Notes under the pieces: generated by a model
What the model was told of the DNA's origin: nothing
The model's database searches: none
What the model saw: only the letters and a program-made list of their open reading frames with translations
Made by a program: the position numbers and the translations under genes
Assembly: GCF_902726545.1 (NCBI RefSeq)
Contig: NZ_CACVAD010000028.1
Coordinates: 1-64,000 of the forward strand
Reading direction: 5' to 3'
Length of the DNA: 64,000 nt
Source of the DNA: Yersinia artesiana
GTDB taxonomy: Bacteria; Pseudomonadota; Gammaproteobacteria; Enterobacterales; Enterobacteriaceae
Shown here: positions 22,366 through 31,663 of the stretch, piece by piece
Position numbering within the stretch: position 1 is the first letter of the stretch
Layout: the number at the start of each line of letters is the position of its first letter

Positions 22366-24435
22366 ATGGGTCAGGAAAAGCTCTACACCGAAAAAGAACT
22401 CAGTTGGTTATCTTTTAATGAACGGGTATTGCAGGAAGCGGCGGATAAGAGCAATCCACTTATCGAGCGGATGCGATTTCTTGGCATTTACTCCAACAAT
22501 CTTGATGAATTTTATAAAGTCCGTTTTGCTGATCTGAAACGGCGCATTTTAATTAACGAGGAACAAGGCTCTGCCGTCACCTCCCGCCATTTGCTGAAAA
22601 AGATCCAAAGCAAAGTGGTGAAAGCCGACCAAGAATTTGACGGGCTTTATAATGATCTCTTGCTGGAAATGGCGCGTAATCAAATCTTCCTGATTAATGA
22701 GCGACAAATTTCCGAGAATCAGCAAATCTGGTTAAAGCAATATTTTAAGCAGCATCTGCGCCAGCACATCACGCCGATTCTGATTAACCACGACACTAAT
22801 CTGGTGCAATTCTTAAAAGATGATTACACCTATCTGGCAGTGGAAATTATCCGTGGTCAGGAAATAGCCTATGCCCTGCTAGAAATTCCTTCAGATAAAG
22901 TACCGCGCTTCGTCAATTTACCACCGGAAGCACCACGCCGCCGCAAGCCAATGATATTACTTGATAATATTCTTAGGTATTGTCTTGATGAGATTTTTAA
23001 AGGCTTCTTTGATTACGATGCGTTGAATGCCTACTCCATGAAGATGACCCGCGATGCGGAATATGATTTGGTCACTGAAATGGAATCCAGCCTGCTGGAG
23101 TTAATGTCATCAAGCCTAAAACAGCGTCTGACCGCTGAGCCAGTACGCTTTGTTTATCAACGCGATATGCCAGATGAAATGGTGGAATTACTGCGCGAGA
23201 AACTGGGTATTTCGAATGATGACTCAGTTATTGCTGGCGGCCGATATCATAATTTCAAAGACTTTATCAACTTCCCTAATGTCGGCAAAAGCAATCTGGT
23301 TAACAAACCGATGCCACGTCTGCGCCATATTTGGTTTGATAAATTCCGCAATGGTTTTGATGCTATTCGCGAGCAAGATGTCTTGCTGTATTACCCTTAT
23401 CACACTTTCGAACACGTATTGGAATTGCTGCGCCAGGCGTCATTCGATCCCAGCGTGTTGGCGATTAAAATCAATATTTACCGCGTGGCCAAAGATTCGC
23501 GCATAATCGAATCAATGATTCATGCTGCTCATAATGGTAAGAAAGTGACGGTGGTGGTGGAATTACAGGCACGCTTTGATGAAGAAGCCAATATTCATTG
23601 GGCCAAAAGTCTGACTGCCGCTGGCGTGCACGTTATTTTCTCCGCACCGGGGCTGAAAATTCATGCCAAATTATTCCTGATCTCTCGCCTAGAAGGCGAG
23701 GAGATCGTGCGTTATGCTCATATTGGCACCGGTAACTTTAACGAGAAAACAGCACGTATTTATACCGACTATTCTTTACTGACGGCAGATGCGCGTATTA
23801 CCAATGAAGTGCGGCGGGTATTTAATTTTATTGAAAATCCTTACCGCCCTGTTAAGTTCGATAATTTGATGGTGTCACCGCAGAACTCGCGCTTGATGTT
23901 ATATCAATTGATCGATCAGGAAATTATTCATGCTCAGGCGGGCGAAAGCGCCGGGATTACCCTAAAGATAAATAATTTAGTGGATAAAGGGCTGGTAGAT
24001 AGGTTATATAGCGCCTCCAGTGCGGGGGTGAAGATCCGGCTATTAGTGCGAGGGATGTGTTCGTTAATCCCCAACATGCCGGGGATCAGCGATAATATTC
24101 AGGTCACCAGTATTGTTGACCGCTTCTTAGAGCATGACCGGGTATACGTTTTTGATAATAAAGGCGACAAACTGGTCTATCTCTCTTCCGCTGACTGGAT
24201 GACCCGTAACATTGATTATCGTATTGAGGTGGCAGTCTCATTACTGGACCCGAGGTTAAAGCAGCGGGTGCTGGATATTTTAGAGCTGCTATTCAACGAC
24301 ACGGTAAAAGCCCGTTATATTGATAAAGAACTGAGTAATCGTTATGTACCGCGTGGAAATAAGCGCAAAGTACGTGCACAGATTGCCATCTATGATTATT
24401 TAAAAGCGCTGGAACAACCAGACGTATCGAGCTAA
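22366..24435 (+). CDS. ppk: Polyphosphate kinase Ppk1
   Basis: Ppk1 polymerises the terminal phosphate of ATP into polyphosphate and works in reverse. From [20 protein letters not shown] the protein is 689 residues (E. coli 688). The autophosphorylated His is in [10 protein letters not shown] near residue 433, and the second essential His in [10 protein letters not shown] near 590. The start is set by homology and a CTGGAG site; the extension to 22279 is disregarded. ppx follows 4 bp downstream, the standard operon. Confidence 0.97.
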   Translation: MGQEKLYTEKELSWLSFNERVLQEAADKSNPLIERMRFLGIYSNNLDEFYKVRFADLKRRILINEEQGSAVTSRHLLKKIQSKVVKADQEFDGLYNDLLLEMARNQIFLINERQISENQQIWLKQYFKQHLRQHITPILINHDTNLVQFLKDDYTYLAVEIIRGQEIAYALLEIPSDKVPRFVNLPPEAPRRRKPMILLDNILRYCLDEIFKGFFDYDALNAYSMKMTRDAEYDLVTEMESSLLELMSSSLKQRLTAEPVRFVYQRDMPDEMVELLREKLGISNDDSVIAGGRYHNFKDFINFPNVGKSNLVNKPMPRLRHIWFDKFRNGFDAIREQDVLLYYPYHTFEHVLELLRQASFDPSVLAIKINIYRVAKDSRIIESMIHAAHNGKKVTVVVELQARFDEEANIHWAKSLTAAGVHVIFSAPGLKIHAKLFLISRLEGEEIVRYAHIGTGNFNEKTARIYTDYSLLTADARITNEVRRVFNFIENPYRPVKFDNLMVSPQNSRLMLYQLIDQEIIHAQAGESAGITLKINNLVDKGLVDRLYSASSAGVKIRLLVRGMCSLIPNMPGISDNIQVTSIVDRFLEHDRVYVFDNKGDKLVYLSSADWMTRNIDYRIEVAVSLLDPRLKQRVLDILELLFNDTVKARYIDKELSNRYVPRGNKRKVRAQIAIYDYLKALEQPDVSS

Positions 24436-24439
24436 AACT

Positions 24440-26002
24440 ATGCCGCTAACCAACAATTCAATTACCTCGAAACCGCAAGAAATTGCTGCTATCGACCTGG
24501 GATCTAACAGTTTTCATATGGTCATTGCCCGCGTCGTCAACGGCGCGTTGCAGGTTTTAGGGCGCCTGAAGCAGCGAGTGCATCTGGCTGATGGTCTGGA
24601 TAGCAATAATATGCTTAGCGAAGAAGCCATTGAGCGGGGTCTGGCTTGTCTGGCCCTGTTTGCAGAACGTTTGCAAGGTTTCTCACCAGATAATGTCTGC
24701 ATCGTGGGGACGCATTCACTGCGACAAGCCGCGAATGCAGAGACTTTCCTCAAGCGCGCCGCCGAAGTCATTCCTTATCCGATCGAGATCATTTCAGGTC
24801 AGGAAGAAGCGCGTCTGATTTTCATGGGAGTCGAACATACTCAGCCGGAAAAAGGCCGCAAACTGGTGATTGATATCGGTGGTGGTTCAACCGAGTTGGT
24901 TATTGGCGAAGATTTTGAACCTCTGCTGGTTGAAAGCCGCCGTATGGGGTGTGTCAGTTTTGCACAACAATTTTTCCCACACGGCGAAATCAGTAAGACC
25001 AATTTTAAACGCGCCCGTCTGGCTGCCGCGCAAAAGCTGGAAAATCTCGCCTGGCAATACCGCATTCAGGGCTGGCAATATGCTCTGGGTGCCTCTGGCA
25101 CTATCAAAGCCACCTACGAAGTATTGGTAGAAATGGGTGAGAAAGACGGCTTGATCACCCCGGAACGCCTCGAAATGCTGGTTGAGCAAGTGCTGCAATA
25201 CAAACACTTCTCTGCACTGAGCCTGCCAGGTTTATCGGAAGATCGCCAATCGGTATTTGTGCCGGGTTTGGCTATCTTGTGTGGTGTATTTGATGCATTG
25301 GCAATCAAAGAGTTACGTCTGTCTGATGGTGCATTACGTGAAGGCGTGTTGTATGAAATGGAAGGCCGTTTCCGTCATCAGGATATCCGTCAACGCACGG
25401 CAAAAAGTTTGGCCGAACACTACAATATTGACCGGGAACAAGCCCGGCGGGTACTGGAAACCACCGAGCAACTTTATGCACAATGGATGGCGCAGAATAC
25501 CAAGTTAGTGCAACCTCAGTTGGAGGCCTTGTTAAATTGGGCGGCCATGCTGCACGAAGTGGGGCTAAGTATTAATCACAGCGGGATGCACCGCCACTCT
25601 GCCTATATATTGCAAAATACCAACCTGCCCGGCTTCAATCAGGAGCAGCAATTGCTGCTGGCAACCCTGGTGCGTATGCATCGTAAAGCCATTAAGCTTG
25701 ATGAGTTACCACGTTTGAATTTGTTCAAGAAAAAGTATTATTTGCCGTTAATTCAATTATTGCGTTTGAGCACCTTATTGAATAATCAACGTCAATCAAC
25801 CACCACACCGGAAACATTGCGACTGATAACCGATGACAGCCATTGGACATTACGTTTCCCGGCGGGTTACCTGGCACAAAATAATCTGGTACAACTGGAT
25901 TTTGAACGTGAGCAGGCTTATTGGGATGATGTGGTCGGCTGGAAGCTAATCATTGAAGAAGAAGCAGCGGAAGAAGCCGAATCTGAGGCCGACAAAGCGT
26001 AA
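24440..26002 (+). CDS. ppx: Exopolyphosphatase Ppx
   Basis: Ppx removes terminal phosphates from polyphosphate and, in the same family, GppA hydrolyses pppGpp. The 520-residue protein has the actin-like ATPase signatures [16 protein letters not shown] near the N-terminus and [14 protein letters not shown], then the C-terminal HD-like domain with [19 protein letters not shown]. The neighbouring ppk and the fit to E. coli Ppx (513 residues) favour Ppx over GppA. ERIC copies follow directly. Confidence 0.96.
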   Translation: MPLTNNSITSKPQEIAAIDLGSNSFHMVIARVVNGALQVLGRLKQRVHLADGLDSNNMLSEEAIERGLACLALFAERLQGFSPDNVCIVGTHSLRQAANAETFLKRAAEVIPYPIEIISGQEEARLIFMGVEHTQPEKGRKLVIDIGGGSTELVIGEDFEPLLVESRRMGCVSFAQQFFPHGEISKTNFKRARLAAAQKLENLAWQYRIQGWQYALGASGTIKATYEVLVEMGEKDGLITPERLEMLVEQVLQYKHFSALSLPGLSEDRQSVFVPGLAILCGVFDALAIKELRLSDGALREGVLYEMEGRFRHQDIRQRTAKSLAEHYNIDREQARRVLETTEQLYAQWMAQNTKLVQPQLEALLNWAAMLHEVGLSINHSGMHRHSAYILQNTNLPGFNQEQQLLLATLVRMHRKAIKLDELPRLNLFKKKYYLPLIQLLRLSTLLNNQRQSTTTPETLRLITDDSHWTLRFPAGYLAQNNLVQLDFEREQAYWDDVVGWKLIIEEEAAEEAESEADKA

Positions 26003-26004
26003 TC

Positions 26005-26211
26005 AGGATAAGTGATTGCAGCAAGGCAGCAAATAAGAGAATCCCGATGAGCTTACATCAGAAAGTGATTCGGGTGACAAATCGGTCAGGAACCGATTTG
26101 AACGCTGCTTGCAGCGGCCTCGCAGAGGCGAGGCCCATGGACGGGCCGAGTAACGAATGCAGCTAACATTTATTGATATAAATCAGGCTGCAATTTCAAG
26201 GACGCAGGATA
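26005..26211 (+). repeat. ERIC element with a 75-bp internal insert
   Basis: The core ATCCCGATGAGCTTACATCA and GAAAGTGATTCGGGTGA is followed by a 75-bp insert (26078-26152), after which ERIC sequence resumes at ACGAATGCAGCTAAC. The insert is a chain of hairpins: AATCGGT/ACCGATT, GCTGC/GCAGC, GCCTCGC/GCGAGGC and GGCCC/GGGCC. Compared with the next copy, which lacks the insert, the junctions are clean. Confidence 0.88.
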
Positions 26212-26212
26212 T

Positions 26213-26345
26213 TCCCCAAAGTCATTGGGATTGCAGCAAGGCAGCAAATAAGAAAATCCCGATGAGCTTACATCAGAAAGTGATTCGGGTGAACGAATGC
26301 AGCTAACACCGCTGCAATTTCAAGGACGCAGGGGAAAGGGTAAAT
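26213..26345 (+). repeat. ERIC element, tandem to the previous copy
   Basis: This copy has nearly the same core as the preceding element but without the 75-bp insert. Its right end (GCTGCAATTTCAAGGACGCA then GGGGAAAGGGTAAAT) runs directly into the yfgG start codon. Confidence 0.88.
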
Positions 26346-26537
26346 ATGAAGAGACGGCCATCGACCCAACTAACAAAAATCATCTTGCTGGTGAGCTTTC
26401 TCATTCTATTTGGCCGCTTATTGTTCGCAGGGATCGCCTCTATTTCTCACCATCAGGAGCGACGTGAAGCACAACGAGTTGAGTTGTCAGTGGACGGTGA
26501 ACTTCCTGGCCCACATGAGACGGATGTTAGCCCCTAG
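26346..26537 (+). CDS. yfgG: YfgG family small membrane protein (DUF2633)
   Basis: The 63-residue protein has a basic N-terminus (MKRRPSTQLTK), a single membrane helix (about 12-30, IILLVSFLILFGRLLFAG) and a hydrophilic tail with HHQERREAQR. This fits E. coli YfgG, also 63 residues and located near ppx. YfgG has been linked to metal tolerance in E. coli, but its mechanism is unclear. The Shine-Dalgarno AAAGGG comes from the end of an ERIC element. Confidence 0.8.
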   Translation: MKRRPSTQLTKIILLVSFLILFGRLLFAGIASISHHQERREAQRVELSVDGELPGPHETDVSP

Positions 26538-26584
26538 ATTTTCGTACTTATACGCTCGTTTTATATACACGGACACCACATATT

Positions 26585-28060
26585 ATGCCAGTACCAATCA
26601 TTCCGGTTTCGTTTTCTGCTGCGGCCAAAAAAACCTCTAAAAATAACGCGAAAAAACTGGCAGAAATACGCAATCGAATACTATCCCTCTTATTAAATAA
26701 TAAAGCCTTAGTCGATGGCATTCTTGGCCGTCAGGATGAGCGGGAAAAACTCAGTGATGAGCAACTTGCTGAACAAACATTAGAAATCAAAACGCTGCTC
26801 GACGATCTGCACGCCGCTGACCTCGCCGACTTACTCGAAGCCTTACCTAACGATGAACGTTTGGCATTGTGGCGGCTAGTCAAAAACGAGAAACGCGGTC
26901 AAACGCTGGTCGAAGTCTCTGAAACAGTGTGGGACACACTGATCAAAGAGATGAGCGACAAAGACCTGTTAAAAGCGATGCGCACCTTGCATGTCGATGA
27001 ACAGGCTTACCTGGCTGAATACCTGCCGCGTAACTTGATGGGCCGCTTGCTCACGTCACTGGACCCGGACCAACGCGCCCGGGTGCGGGAAGTCATCCAA
27101 TATGGCCGTGATACTGTCGGCCAGATGATGGATTTCGAACTGGTGACGGTTCGGGCCGATGTCACCCTTGCCACCGTGCAGCGCTATTTGCGTTATCGGA
27201 AGAATATCCCCGATGCTACGGATAAGATCTTCGTTATTGATCGCAAGAATACCTTACTGGGCGAACTACCTCTGACTGCTATTCTCCTCAATGCACCGGA
27301 TACCAAAGTATTCCAGGTGATGGAGAGCAACCCGACAACTTTCCAACCGGAGCAAAAAGCAGAAGACGCCGCAGGTGCCTTTGAACGTTATGACTTGATC
27401 AGCGCCGCCGTTATTGATGCCAAAGGCAAACTAATGGGCCGTTTGACCATCGAAGAGATTGTTGATGTGGTCAATGAAGAGAGTGACACCACCTTAAGGC
27501 GCATGGGGGGCTTAAGCCCGGAAGAAGATGTATTTTCCCCGGTGGGACGTGCTGTTCGAACTCGTTGGTCATGGCTGGCCATTAATCTTTGTACCGCCTT
27601 TGTGGCCTCAAGGGTCATCGGGTTATTTGAAGATACCATCTCACAATTAGTCGCATTGGCGGCATTGATGCCAATTGTCGCCGGTATTGGCGGTAACACC
27701 GGCAATCAAACCATCACCATGATTGTGCGCGCCCTGGCGTTGCATCATATCCAGCAGGGTAATGTCACTTTTCTGATGTTCAGAGAGTTAGGTGTCGCGC
27801 TGATCAATGGGTTGATCTGGGGCGGGATTATGGGGGTGGTCACCTATCTGCTCTATGACGATCCGGCGATGGGCGGCGTGATGACGTTGGCGATGATCCT
27901 TAACTTATTAATGGCAGCACTGATGGGGGTCATTATCCCGATGACCATGGCCCGTTTAGGTCGTGACCCAGCTATCGGTTCCAGTGTCATGATCACAGCT
28001 ATCACCGATACTGGCGGCTTTTTTATTTTTCTGGGACTCGCCACCCTATTCTTAGTTTAA
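26585..28060 (+). CDS. mgtE: Magnesium transporter MgtE
   Basis: MgtE is a Mg2+ channel gated by intracellular magnesium. The 491-residue protein has the cytoplasmic N domain (helical, about 30-160, with LHAADLADLLEALP), a CBS pair (about 165-295, DKIFVIDRKNTLLGELPL), and five C-terminal membrane helices including the pore motif GIGGNTGNQTITMIVRAL. It carries a polar N-terminal extension (AAAKKTSKNNAKK). It begins 47 bp after yfgG, so the two may share a transcript. Confidence 0.93.
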   Translation: MPVPIIPVSFSAAAKKTSKNNAKKLAEIRNRILSLLLNNKALVDGILGRQDEREKLSDEQLAEQTLEIKTLLDDLHAADLADLLEALPNDERLALWRLVKNEKRGQTLVEVSETVWDTLIKEMSDKDLLKAMRTLHVDEQAYLAEYLPRNLMGRLLTSLDPDQRARVREVIQYGRDTVGQMMDFELVTVRADVTLATVQRYLRYRKNIPDATDKIFVIDRKNTLLGELPLTAILLNAPDTKVFQVMESNPTTFQPEQKAEDAAGAFERYDLISAAVIDAKGKLMGRLTIEEIVDVVNEESDTTLRRMGGLSPEEDVFSPVGRAVRTRWSWLAINLCTAFVASRVIGLFEDTISQLVALAALMPIVAGIGGNTGNQTITMIVRALALHHIQQGNVTFLMFRELGVALINGLIWGGIMGVVTYLLYDDPAMGGVMTLAMILNLLMAALMGVIIPMTMARLGRDPAIGSSVMITAITDTGGFFIFLGLATLFLV

Positions 28061-28146
28061 TGATTATGATAATAAACAAATCATTAATTGAGCATGGGAT
28101 CAACAAATAGCAACCATCCATGCTTAGCTATACTAAACTACTAAAT

Positions 28147-28177
28147 ATGACCGTATTTCAAATACGGTCTATTTTTA
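28147..28177 (+). terminator. Terminator after mgtE
   Basis: GACCGTATT and AATACGGTC form a 9-bp stem with a 3-nt loop, followed by TATTTTTAT. Confidence 0.82.
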
Positions 28178-28232
28178 TATGGTAGATTTTTCTATCATAA
28201 TCAACATGTTTGCGAGCAAAATAAGGCGTTAT

Positions 28233-31200
28233 ATGGATCTCAGCGCGGCTGAAAAACCGGCTCCTGACAATAAAACACTGCTGCACATCACTATCATCAG
28301 CATCGTGGTGTTTTTGCTCGCACTATTTTGTATCCGCCTTTCTGAGCAATCAGAAAACCTGGCTCCGTTATGGTTCCCAACCGCAGTATTGATGGTGGCA
28401 CTATTCCACCACCCCATGCGCTATTGGTCGTGGCAATTATTATCAGCAGGAATATGTATTGTTGCCGCCAATTATATTTTATATGGAATCAGTTGGTTTC
28501 CGCTGCCGCTGACATTGATAAATCTTGCAGAAGCAGCGGCGGGCGCCTGGCTACTGCGCAAATTTCTCCAACCTAAAGATCCGTTAAATAACCTGTTCAG
28601 TTGGCTCAAATTCTCGATTTGTACCGTGGTTATCGTCCCCCTGATCAGCGGGCTGGCAGCGGCGTGGTATTTAGCGCCGCAAAACGGCAGCTTTACCCAA
28701 GTGCTAACGGTGTGGTTTATGTCCGAAGCCATCGGCATGTTGGCGCTAGGGCCAGTCGGGCTACTGTACCGCCGAGGTTATTTTAATATTACCAACAAAA
28801 CCAAAGCGCTGTTCGACATGACATGGATGATGATAGTGTCACTGTCAGCTTGCTATCTCGGTTTGATGTATCTGCCATTTCCCTTTACTTTCATCATCAT
28901 GGCATTGATCTGGACCTCTATCCGGCTACCGCGTTTTGAAACCTTTACTATCTGTTTTCTGGCCACCTTGCTGATTGCGCTGATGATCAATTTCAACCTG
29001 TTTACCCTTCAGGTTGATACCAAACTATCAGTGCAGGCATTTTCCTTTATTCCATTATTGATGGTGCTGATTCCTCCCCATGCTATGGCGATGGTGATGC
29101 ATTCTTTTCGGATGGAAAAAGAGCACATCGTTGAAAGTGAAAACCGCTTTCGCAATGCGATGGAATATTCGGCCATTGGTATGGCTCTGGTGTCGCCGGA
29201 AGGCAAATGGATGCAGGTCAACCAGGCACTGTGTAAATTGCTGGATTACCGGCAGGAAACCTTACTGACCCTGACCTTTCAGCAAATCACTCACCCGGAG
29301 GATCTCTCCGCCGACCTAAAATTGCTTGATGATTTGTATCATGGCCGCATCCCCAGCTATTCGATGGAAAAACGCTATATCCGTAGTGATGGCGAGGTGG
29401 TGTGGGCGCTACTGGTGGTCAGTGTGGTGCGCGACCATGAGCAACAGCCGCTCTATTACATCTCGCAGGTGGAAGATATTAATGATCTGAAAAAAAGCGA
29501 GATAGTTAACCGCCGTCTGATGGAGCGCATCACACTGGCAAACGAAGCCGGTGGGATCGGTATCTGGGAATTGGATATCAGAAAACAGCTGATCAGTTGG
29601 GATAAACGGATGTATGAGCTTTATCATGTCCCGCTCAATACCCCGGTTGATGAAAAGGTTTGGCAGCAATACATTCACCCGGAAGATATCAACCGCGTGA
29701 AACGTGAATACAGTGCCGCCCTCACTCAACGTCTGCCGTACCGGCTTGAATTCAGATTATTGCTGCCCAATGGCGAGATTGTCCATTTGCGTAATCAGGC
29801 CAATATGATTTGCGACAAAAATGGCAATATTCTGCGCCTGATTGGTACCACGCTGGATATGACCGAAATCAGAAATCTGACTGAAGCGCTGCATGAAGAG
29901 AAAGAGCGCTTACATATCACGCTCGATTCCATCGGCGAGGCCGTGGTATGTACTGATCAGGAAATGAAAATCACCTTTATGAATCCGGTGGCGGAGAAAA
30001 TGACCGGTTGGGCCAATACCATCGCACTGGGCCAACCCATACAGCACATTATTAAGCTCACTGATGGTATTGATGGGCCGGAAATTGATAATCCGATAGA
30101 ACATTGCCTCACCCAGCGCCCTTATTCCTCACTGAATGAGTCGATGGTATTGCATCATCGCGACGGGCTGCATTACGACATTCAGGAATCTGTCGCCCCC
30201 CTGAAAACACTGGAGGGAACCATTGTCGGGGCGGTATTGGTGTTCCAGGATGTCGGCGAGTCGCGCGCGATGATGCGCAAGCTCAGCCACAGCGCCTCTC
30301 ACGATAACCTTACCGGGCTGCCAAATCGCGCCAATTTTGAAAATAAGCTGAAAGCAGCTATCCAGAAAAGCATCGATTTTGACCAACAACACGCGCTGGC
30401 TTTCCTTGATCTGGACTATTTCAAAGCGGTTAACGACACCGCCGGGCACCCTGCGGGTGATGCGCTGCTCAAAGAACTCAGTCAGTTAATGCGCCAGCAT
30501 CTGCGCAACAGTGATTGTGTTGCGCGGTTGGGGGGCGACGAATTCGGTTTACTGATGCTCAATTGCACCCTGCCTCACGCCAAAGCTATCACCCAAAGCC
30601 TGGTATCCATGATCAATGGCTATCATTTCTACTGGGAAAATAAGCTGTACCGTATAGGTGCCAGTGCCGGTGTCACGCAAATCAGCCGCAGCAACAGTCA
30701 GCGCAGCGAAATCATGGCGCAGGCTGATATCGCCTGTTATACCGCCAAACACAGCGGGCGTGGTCAGGTTTATCTCTATCAGCCGAGGCAAAAGCAGCTA
30801 TTAGCCCGCCAGCACGAATTGCTGAGTCGGGAAGATGTAGCAAGCATTCTCAGTGAGAATCAACTGTTACTACAGTTAACCCCAACCGCACCGCCGAAAA
30901 CGCCGTTGTCAGTGTGTTTCTATCAGGTCAGTTTCGAAATTAATCGGCCAGACAATATCATCGTCAGTCAGTCGGCCTTTGAGGAGGCGGCAACGTTGTA
31001 TAACTTGCTGCCGAAAGTTGATAGCTGGATATGCAAGCAATTGTTAGTTGTTCACGCCCAGGCAATCCAGCAGAAAGGGCTGGCGCTGGCGATCCCGCTA
31101 TCAGAATTGGCGCTGCTCAAAGAGGATTTCCGCCAATCACTGCTCACATTGATGCAACAGACCCTGGTGCCACCACAAAGTTTGTACTGGATGATAGATG

Positions 31201-31583
31201 AGTCCACATTGCTGCAATATCCGTTTGCGATTGGCAACTTCCTCGCCAAGCTGCAACAACTGGGCTGCAAGCTCATTGTGAAAGAGTTTGGCCATAATCT
31301 GAATGATTTTGAATTGTTAGCAGAGCACCGCATTGATTACCTAAAATTTAACAGCGAATTAATCGCCCATATTCACATTAATCAAATGGACGAAGTGCTG
31401 ATATCCATTATCAACGGCACCGCACAGCGTGCGAATATCGCCACACTGGCAGGCCCGGTAGAACTGCCGCCAACCTTGAGTAAATTGATTGATATCGGTG
31501 TTGATTTAGCTGACGGCACAATGATTGGCCGCACTGAACCTTTATCCGAAGTGCTTAACAGCGGTTATTTCGCCATTAAATAA
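28233..31583 (+). CDS. dgcE: Diguanylate cyclase DgcE (YegE): MASE1, PAS repeats, GGDEF, degenerate EAL
   Basis: Makes the second messenger c-di-GMP. An N-terminal MASE1 membrane domain (about 8-10 helices, residues 15-280) is followed by three PAS regions (NRFRNAMEYSAIGMALVSPEG, LANEAGGIGIWELD, TLDSIGEAVVC), a GGDEF domain with intact GGDEF at about 767-771 and an inhibitory RxxD site (RNSD) five residues before it, then an EAL-like domain without an EAL motif. Order and length (about 1116 residues) match E. coli DgcE. ATG 28233 follows AAGG and is preferred; ATGs at 28179 and 28206 are alternatives, the first in the terminator tail. Confidence 0.92.
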   Translation: MDLSAAEKPAPDNKTLLHITIISIVVFLLALFCIRLSEQSENLAPLWFPTAVLMVALFHHPMRYWSWQLLSAGICIVAANYILYGISWFPLPLTLINLAEAAAGAWLLRKFLQPKDPLNNLFSWLKFSICTVVIVPLISGLAAAWYLAPQNGSFTQVLTVWFMSEAIGMLALGPVGLLYRRGYFNITNKTKALFDMTWMMIVSLSACYLGLMYLPFPFTFIIMALIWTSIRLPRFETFTICFLATLLIALMINFNLFTLQVDTKLSVQAFSFIPLLMVLIPPHAMAMVMHSFRMEKEHIVESENRFRNAMEYSAIGMALVSPEGKWMQVNQALCKLLDYRQETLLTLTFQQITHPEDLSADLKLLDDLYHGRIPSYSMEKRYIRSDGEVVWALLVVSVVRDHEQQPLYYISQVEDINDLKKSEIVNRRLMERITLANEAGGIGIWELDIRKQLISWDKRMYELYHVPLNTPVDEKVWQQYIHPEDINRVKREYSAALTQRLPYRLEFRLLLPNGEIVHLRNQANMICDKNGNILRLIGTTLDMTEIRNLTEALHEEKERLHITLDSIGEAVVCTDQEMKITFMNPVAEKMTGWANTIALGQPIQHIIKLTDGIDGPEIDNPIEHCLTQRPYSSLNESMVLHHRDGLHYDIQESVAPLKTLEGTIVGAVLVFQDVGESRAMMRKLSHSASHDNLTGLPNRANFENKLKAAIQKSIDFDQQHALAFLDLDYFKAVNDTAGHPAGDALLKELSQLMRQHLRNSDCVARLGGDEFGLLMLNCTLPHAKAITQSLVSMINGYHFYWENKLYRIGASAGVTQISRSNSQRSEIMAQADIACYTAKHSGRGQVYLYQPRQKQLLARQHELLSREDVASILSENQLLLQLTPTAPPKTPLSVCFYQVSFEINRPDNIIVSQSAFEEAATLYNLLPKVDSWICKQLLVVHAQAIQQKGLALAIPLSELALLKEDFRQSLLTLMQQTLVPPQSLYWMIDESTLLQYPFAIGNFLAKLQQLGCKLIVKEFGHNLNDFELLAEHRIDYLKFNSELIAHIHINQMDEVLISIINGTAQRANIATLAGPVELPPTLSKLIDIGVDLADGTMIGRTEPLSEVLNSGYFAIK

Positions 31584-31663
31584 CCAAATCTCCCGACTTG
31601 ATGATTGCCCCGTTGCTCACTCTAAGGTAAAGTCGCCCCCCTTTATTTGGCCTGGGGGCAATT

